A stretch of 64,000 nucleotides of DNA from Mesaphorura yosii (lineage: Eukaryota > Arthropoda > Collembola > Poduromorpha > Tullbergiidae). Below are positions 58,893 to 64,000 of this stretch, one piece after another. Where the stretch lies: positions 164,099 to 228,098 of the forward strand of contig WIXG01000098.1 of NCBI GenBank assembly GCA_009869945.1, in the 5' to 3' direction. The position numbers and the translations under genes are program-made. How positions within the stretch are numbered: the first letter of the stretch is position 1; each line of letters begins with the position of its first letter. The notes under the pieces are model-generated. The model was given only the letters and a program-made list of their open reading frames with translations, searched no databases and was not told the DNA's origin.

Positions 58893-61663
58893 TAGCACAG
58901 AGGTGAGCTCAATGTCACCAAACTTAACGCATATTATTGTTATGAACCAATAAAAGTTTTCCTCCAAATTTCATAACTCTTGTTACAACAAGCAGAGAAC
59001 CTTCAGCTAATTCAGCTTCGACTGTAATGCGCTGACAAATCGTCGAGCTAAGCTGCATGCTCACGATTTCACAGGAGAACAGTGTCGACTTGTTTCCTCC
59101 AAAATGTAACTTAATTTAAGCAGAATTTGACCACAAGGAGCATGGCACGATTGGACAACCGCATATGAAAGCACGTTCAAAGTAATTATGAATAAAATGC
59201 ACATTGCGCGATTTCGATTTCGTCTGCTAAAACAAGCACTGCTGCTATACACTTTTCATCGCTACTCCAAATGCCCAAATTAGACCTTGGAATGACCATT
59301 TAGCTACTTTATGCTTATGATGATTGATTTTCGGTATCTTCTGGCGCTGATATACTGACATATGGTCAGGCTCATTAGGTTCCTGCTATCTCGATACCCG
59401 GTCGGCCTCCAGGTTGTAAATGGGATCTATGCAAGGTGATGGCGATAAGATCGACATGCTCGGTTGGCCTGAACTTTGTGTTTTCCAGAAAATAGGGCGA
59501 AATGTTTGCATGTCCTGATGTTCTCTTTCCAGTCGGCGTGGTGGTGGATGGCTTCAGTATGAAATGACATGGCAGGATAACTGAAAGCCTCATGTCATCA
59601 TGAGCAAGAATTTAGACGACTTAAAGCTGGAAGGTTATTAATACTAGGCTTACACATTGCATGCATGCCATCTGACAAGACAAGCCTTTTTGCTAGATAT
59701 GAAGTAATTACTAATTATTCAAGCTCGTAACTGAAAATAGAAAATACCCAGACACCGAAACACCAAGAATTAAAAGACAATTATTTCTAACGCATGGGGA
59801 CCAAACCGGCAATTCTGTCCATTTTATGAATGACGTGACTGATGCCGGGCAAGAGCAAATACCAAAATGCCATTACATACCAAAGTATTTCGACTAACTG
59901 GACTAAACTAACTTTAACCAGCTTCAGCTTGACTTCATACTAATCAGGAATCAGTTAATAAACCCAACCTGGCAGATATTCCATCTTTACAACTCGCATT
60001 AAATCAGTTTGAGCAACAAAACCGGAAGACATTGTAGCTGCTCGACTAATGCGGGGCCCACGACCGAATTGAATTAATCAGTTGATTCTTACCTGTTATC
60101 AGTTACCGCTGAGTGAAATCTGTTCTTGCAAAGTCGAAAGTCGTCGCTGATGCCCGAAAAAGGGGCGATCACTGGTTGATTCGTTGATTGAGCTGATTCT
60201 TGAAGATTCTTTAAGTCCAAAGTAGCTGGTCGCTGATTAATTGAAGAAGGCACAATGAACTGGTTCTAATCTCGGTTGGTAATGCGTTGGCTGAAAAAGT
60301 GGAAGCTCGTAATTCAGTCGTATCAGTTAAAATAGTAAAGGCCACGTGAGTGATTAGAGTTTGAAGTGCTCGAGTGCAGGGAGCGAGAGTGCAATGAATC
60401 CGAGCAGCAGCAGGAAGAGAAGAACCGCGCACGGTTTGAAGAGTTTGAAATTCACATTAACACCAGCCTACTTCCAACAGGTTAGAAAAACTCGTTCAAG
60501 TGATTCAAGTTGGAACTGCATACGTCGCGTCAGCCGTGAGTCACTTTGTTCTGGCATGGCAATGACGCAAATTGACGGCTTCGAGCTGACGCAGAAACGA
60601 ACGAAATGATGTCAGTGATGAACTCAGAACTCATTTGCATCACGTAATTAATGCCGATGAGTAACGACAGGATATTAATAGCCCAATTACCCTTGTCAAG
60701 CCTGCAATGGTCAACAAGAGCAAGAACACATCATCTTTGCGGTCTTGTCCATCTCGACCGATCAAATCCTGTTGAATGTTGAAATTCGTTTCCCGTACGC
60801 TTGAACGTACGTCTGAAATCGGTTCGGGACGCATGAATTGCTTCAGTACATCTTAAGCGTTTGGAATTTTTGGATTCACAATGTTGGTTGGTGGAATTTC
60901 AGGCCGTTGAATGCATTAAGCTCCCGGTTTGGCTCAACCCAGCTTCCAATGATAGCGAAAATTTGGCTCCATATTCGGACGACGACAATAGCAGTTTCCC
61001 ATATCTTATTTGCTTTATCCATGCTTGTCTAATACTTTGCAAATGCATTTTTAGAGGTTTTAGACGCTCTGAATTCTTTCAGGCAATGGAAAATTCGCAG
61101 CTCTGACATATCATTGTGATCACCGCTTAAGACCAGGCGTGGCCAAGCTTGGGTTTTGGTCTCTTTCCTAGTAACTCGATTTTGTACTAGCATTAATCAT
61201 ACGTAAATTTTCTTCCCAGCCAGTCTTCATTATTCAATTAGTGCACTCGGGTTGGTTGGTGTTTGATTCCAGAGTTACAAAAATTCTGGCAGATGAAAAT
61301 TAGATTTTCCCCAGGCACCACTGGACTCTTCAAGTAACTACGATTTAGCTCTCAAGCTATGTAACGCACTGCATAGCTCCCGTGCAAGTCTCTCGGAGTG
61401 ACTGAATTTTACTTTGCCGACTTACTTTTGCGAGAGAACTTCGCACGTTCTCGGGAGCTCCAAGTGAGGCAGCTGAGAGAAAAAAAAATGCACTTGCTAA
61501 AAGCTCGCCATTCACCAGCACTTGAATGCTGATGATCGGAGGGAGAGTATCATTGCGTCAGCTAGATAATTAGAGTTAGTAAGTTGGCATTTATTTAACT
61601 GATTTCGAGAGTTTAACCATACAATACTATTTACAATTCAGGTGTTACATTTAGGCAAATGCG
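58893..61663. other. AT-rich region upstream of annexin, no gene recognised
   Basis: This should contain the annexin promoter and 5' UTR. I see only short open frames with no recognisable motif on either strand, and no clear repeat or RNA gene. Confidence 0.5.
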
Positions 61664-62009
61664 TTAGTTGCGCTTAGTAGCTGGTCTCTTATGGGCTGCT
61701 CTAATTTTTGAACTCAAGGCACGCATTTTAGGCTCATCATCAAAATCGACGTACCTCTCTTGGTACGCGCACATATTCAGCGCATCGTATTCTACAAAGT
61801 TCTTTAAACCTGATGCTAATTGCAATGGCAAAATTTTCTGAAATATTTTAGCCGTGAAAAAATGCATCTGCTTCCGGATCATGGATTCCTGATTGAATAT
61901 CAACATCAAAGTATTTCATGCACAAGCGACGCAAACTAATTGGCTCAAAAACAAACACAGTGCGTTCATCACCCATCGACAAAGTTATTCTCTTTTCAAC
62001 AGTGGCCAT
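61664..62009 (-). pseudogene. small unknown coding stretch broken by a frameshift
   Basis: An ATG at 62009 opens a 53-residue frame (MATVEKRITLSMGDER...) that stops at 61848. The frame just beside it overlaps there and continues for over 60 residues, ending KRPATKRN at 61664. The two halves meet at a run of six T (minus strand) near 61862-61857, where a one-base difference would link them. This suggests either a decayed gene, a sequencing error in a homopolymer or a slippery site. The composition of both halves looks protein-like (FVFEPISLRRLC, YQERYVDFDDEP). I do not recognise the family. It sits between the annexin gene and a retrotransposon. Confidence 0.4.
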
Positions 62010-62562
62010 AATATATTATGTGAACACGCCCAAATCACAAAAAATATTCTCATGCGCTTTTGACTCCTCTCGTCCTTTTAACCGACGGTGACATACTTCC
62101 AATCTTATGGGCCTACGATCTAACTTTCAATCAACTCTAGCCTAATCAACGCATCTGTCTTCACATATTTCATGGAGATAGTTTAACTTCCATAATAAAA
62201 TGACTAATGATTTCTCGAACTTATAAGTGCTTGAGCAGTTGGACTCTCTTGGCTCTTGCACTTCAATTTGGGTTTGTCACTTCCGAACTCAAGTACAGTC
62301 GGATTGAACGGCCATTCGGACTGGTGAATTCGGAGTGGGATTAGTTCGGAGTCGTGTCCTTCGGACTCCTGACGGCACATGTTGAATGTTGCATGGCATC
62401 GCATGGGCGATGGACATCGGGTCCAGTTTGGGGTTTCACAATTGAAAGGGTTTCAGAAATGAAGTGAAAAGAAAGCCCAACCAAATCACAAGGACTGCCC
62501 CGATGGTCCGATTCGCCTGATGCGCGAGTCTCTCTGTCATTCTCGATGATCAAGGTTCTATT
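62010..62562. other. spacer between the broken ORF and the BEL/Pao element
   Basis: This contains a stretch at about 62280-62370 in which TTCGGA/TTCGGAC recurs irregularly. No coding function is recognised. Confidence 0.4.
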
Positions 62563-62836
62563 GTGTCGTGGCTGCCGCGCTCTTCGATGAGCGATGATGC
62601 GTTTATGACAATAGGACGTCGATAAATACTGGCAACACCATTCCTGATTGGAAATCTCGTACAATTTCGCGGTGCAATCGGCGAATTTTTGTGCTAATCA
62701 GCAGACCAACGCTTCCTTCCCAGGATTTTTACGATGCTGTTTATTTATTGTGGTTAAATCAGTTAGAAAAAATTATTCTACGCAGCAAAAAACTCGAAAA
62801 CAAAGAAAAGGCAGATTCGGTCCCGTTGTCTCACAT
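62563..62836 (-). repeat. putative 3' long terminal repeat of the BEL/Pao element
   Basis: Downstream of the polyprotein stop, the minus strand has a purine tract (GCAGGGGAA) followed at 62836 by TGTGAGACAA, a usual LTR beginning. Overlapping AATAAA signals lie at 62740-62749. A possible end at CACGACACA is near 62563, but without the second LTR this end is a guess. Confidence 0.3.
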
Positions 62837-62911
62837 TCCCCTGCGTGGACCACACACAGCGTCCACAAAGCTGGCGTCGCACGCCAGTTCACCAAATCTT
62901 TTTACAACAAC

Positions 62912-64000
62912 TTACAGCTCGGCAGTCGTGGACATCCCGGCCCCCGGTGTTGGGTCCATGGGGCCAACACCACCTTGACGACTCACGTCCATGACTGCGA
63001 TCTTGGTGACTGGGCGCCTGTAGACTCCAGTCTGGGTCCTCACCTCGACGACTCGAACTTGGCCATCTCCCCCAGGGAACACGCTCTCGATCCTCCCAAG
63101 TGGCCAATGGTTCCTCTCTAGGGTGTCGTCCACCACCACCACGATGTCTCCCACGATGACCGGCTTCGCTGGCTGCAGCCACTTCGTTCGTCGTGTTAGT
63201 GTTGGCAAATACTCACGAACCCAGCGCCTCCAGAAGTCGTCCGCGAGCCGCTGAGTGTACCGCCACATCTTCCTCGTGTAGAGGTCAGTCTCGTCGAATT
63301 TTCCCGGTGGCAGTGGCGCTCCACCACAGAGCAGGAGGTCGTTCGGCGTGAGGGGTCTCGGGTCGTCCGGGTCCAGCGAGACGTGAGTGAGCGGACGCGA
63401 GTTCACAGAATTCTCCGCCTCCGCCAGGAAGGTGCGAAGAATTTCCTCCTTCGGCGCTCGCTCCTTCAAGACGGCCTTCAGTGCCGTCTTTACAGACCGC
63501 ACCAACCGCTCCCAGCTGCCTCCCATATGCGGGCTGGCCGGTGGAATAAAATGCCACTTCACGCCGCGGGGTGCGAGTTCGACCGCAATCTTTTCCTGGT
63601 CGAGCTCCTTCAACGCCAACTTCATCTCGTTGTTGGCGCCGTGGAAATTGGTCCCGTTGTCCGACCAGATTTCCTTTGGCGCGCCACGTCGGCTGATCAT
63701 CCTGCGCAAGGCCATAATGCAGGAATCGGTGGAGAGCGTGTCGGCGAGTTCCAGGTGCACAGCGCGCATCGTCAGGCAGGTGAAGAGCGCTCCCCACCGC
63801 TTTTCATGTCTTCTTCCGATAGTCACCTCCATCGGGCCGAAATAGTCGACGCCGCAGAAGGTGAACGGCTTCACGTACGACGTCAATCGTGACGGCGGAA
63901 GTTGCCCCATCTCCGGAATGACGGGCTTGGCTCGCGCGTTTTTGCAAACCTGACAGTTGTTCCACGCTTTCTTGACGGCGCGGCGCATGTCGATAATCCA
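62912..64000 (-). mobile_element. BEL/Pao retrotransposon: integrase and C-terminal part of the Pol polyprotein, partial
   Basis: One uninterrupted frame of 363 codons enters from the right edge (WIIDMRRAVKKAW) and ends at TAA 62912. The CQVC pair is the last half of the integrase zinc-binding domain. The catalytic core has the expected acidic residues in CGVDYFGP, WSDNGTNFHGANNE and HMGGSWERLVRSVK. The C-terminal module (about residues 230-345: NDLLLCGG, RYTQRLADDFWRRW, GDIVVVVDD, WPLGRIESVFPG, RRPVTKIAVMD) is the DUF5641 region typical of BEL/Pao elements. No stop or frameshift is visible, so the copy may be young. Gag, protease, reverse transcriptase and the 5' LTR lie beyond the window. 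Confidence 0.92.

Overview
This is a gene-rich piece of an animal nuclear genome, almost certainly an arthropod (insect or crustacean). The evidence is split genes with GT-AG and GC-AG introns, AATAAA signals, an arthropod-type lilliputian/AF4 gene, a Pax6 gene of the eyeless/twin-of-eyeless type, an annexin B11-like gene and a BEL/Pao retrotransposon. No bacterial features are present. I built the exon models by hand from splice consensus, reading phase and family similarity. In every model the exon lengths add up to an intact frame.

Layout from left to right. (1) 1758-15803, minus: a carbonic-anhydrase-related protein (CA10/CA11 type), complete in 8 exons with very long introns. (2) 22512-28441, minus: lilliputian (AF4/FMR2 family, super elongation complex scaffold), 13 exons plus an alternative first exon. 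(3) 30772-39000, plus: GLYR1/NDF, a PWWP and AT-hook protein with a 6-phosphogluconate-dehydrogenase-like domain, 10 exons. (4) 33728-36421, minus: a leucine-rich-repeat/Ig single-pass membrane protein lying wholly inside a 4.8 kb intron of GLYR1 on the opposite strand. (5) 39.3-40.7 kb: an acidic open frame of unknown nature and a composite direct/inverted repeat. (6) 43091-54901, plus: Pax6 with paired domain, homeodomain and the conserved C-terminal motif, including a probable 63-nt cassette exon before the paired domain. (7) 55882-58313 (perhaps 58892), minus: annexin with a Pro/Gly/Tyr-rich N-terminus and four annexin repeats, convergent with Pax6. (8) 61664-62009, minus: a small unknown coding stretch broken by a frameshift. 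(9) about 62.56-64.0 kb, minus: the 3' end of a BEL/Pao element that runs off the right edge.

The genes are not a functional operon. They are independent neighbours that happen to include chromatin and transcription regulators (lilli, GLYR1, Pax6), two neural/cell-surface proteins (CARP, LRR-Ig) and a membrane-binding protein (annexin). The most striking feature is splicing. Seven of about 46 well-supported introns (about 15%) start with GC instead of GT, spread over four genes. Each is forced by reading phase, and most also by strongly conserved flanking protein sequence. The nested gene sits inside one of these GC-AG introns, and another interrupts the Pax6 homeobox. The long introns of CARP and Pax6 are rich in CG-containing words and poor in stop codons, which creates many misleading open frames.
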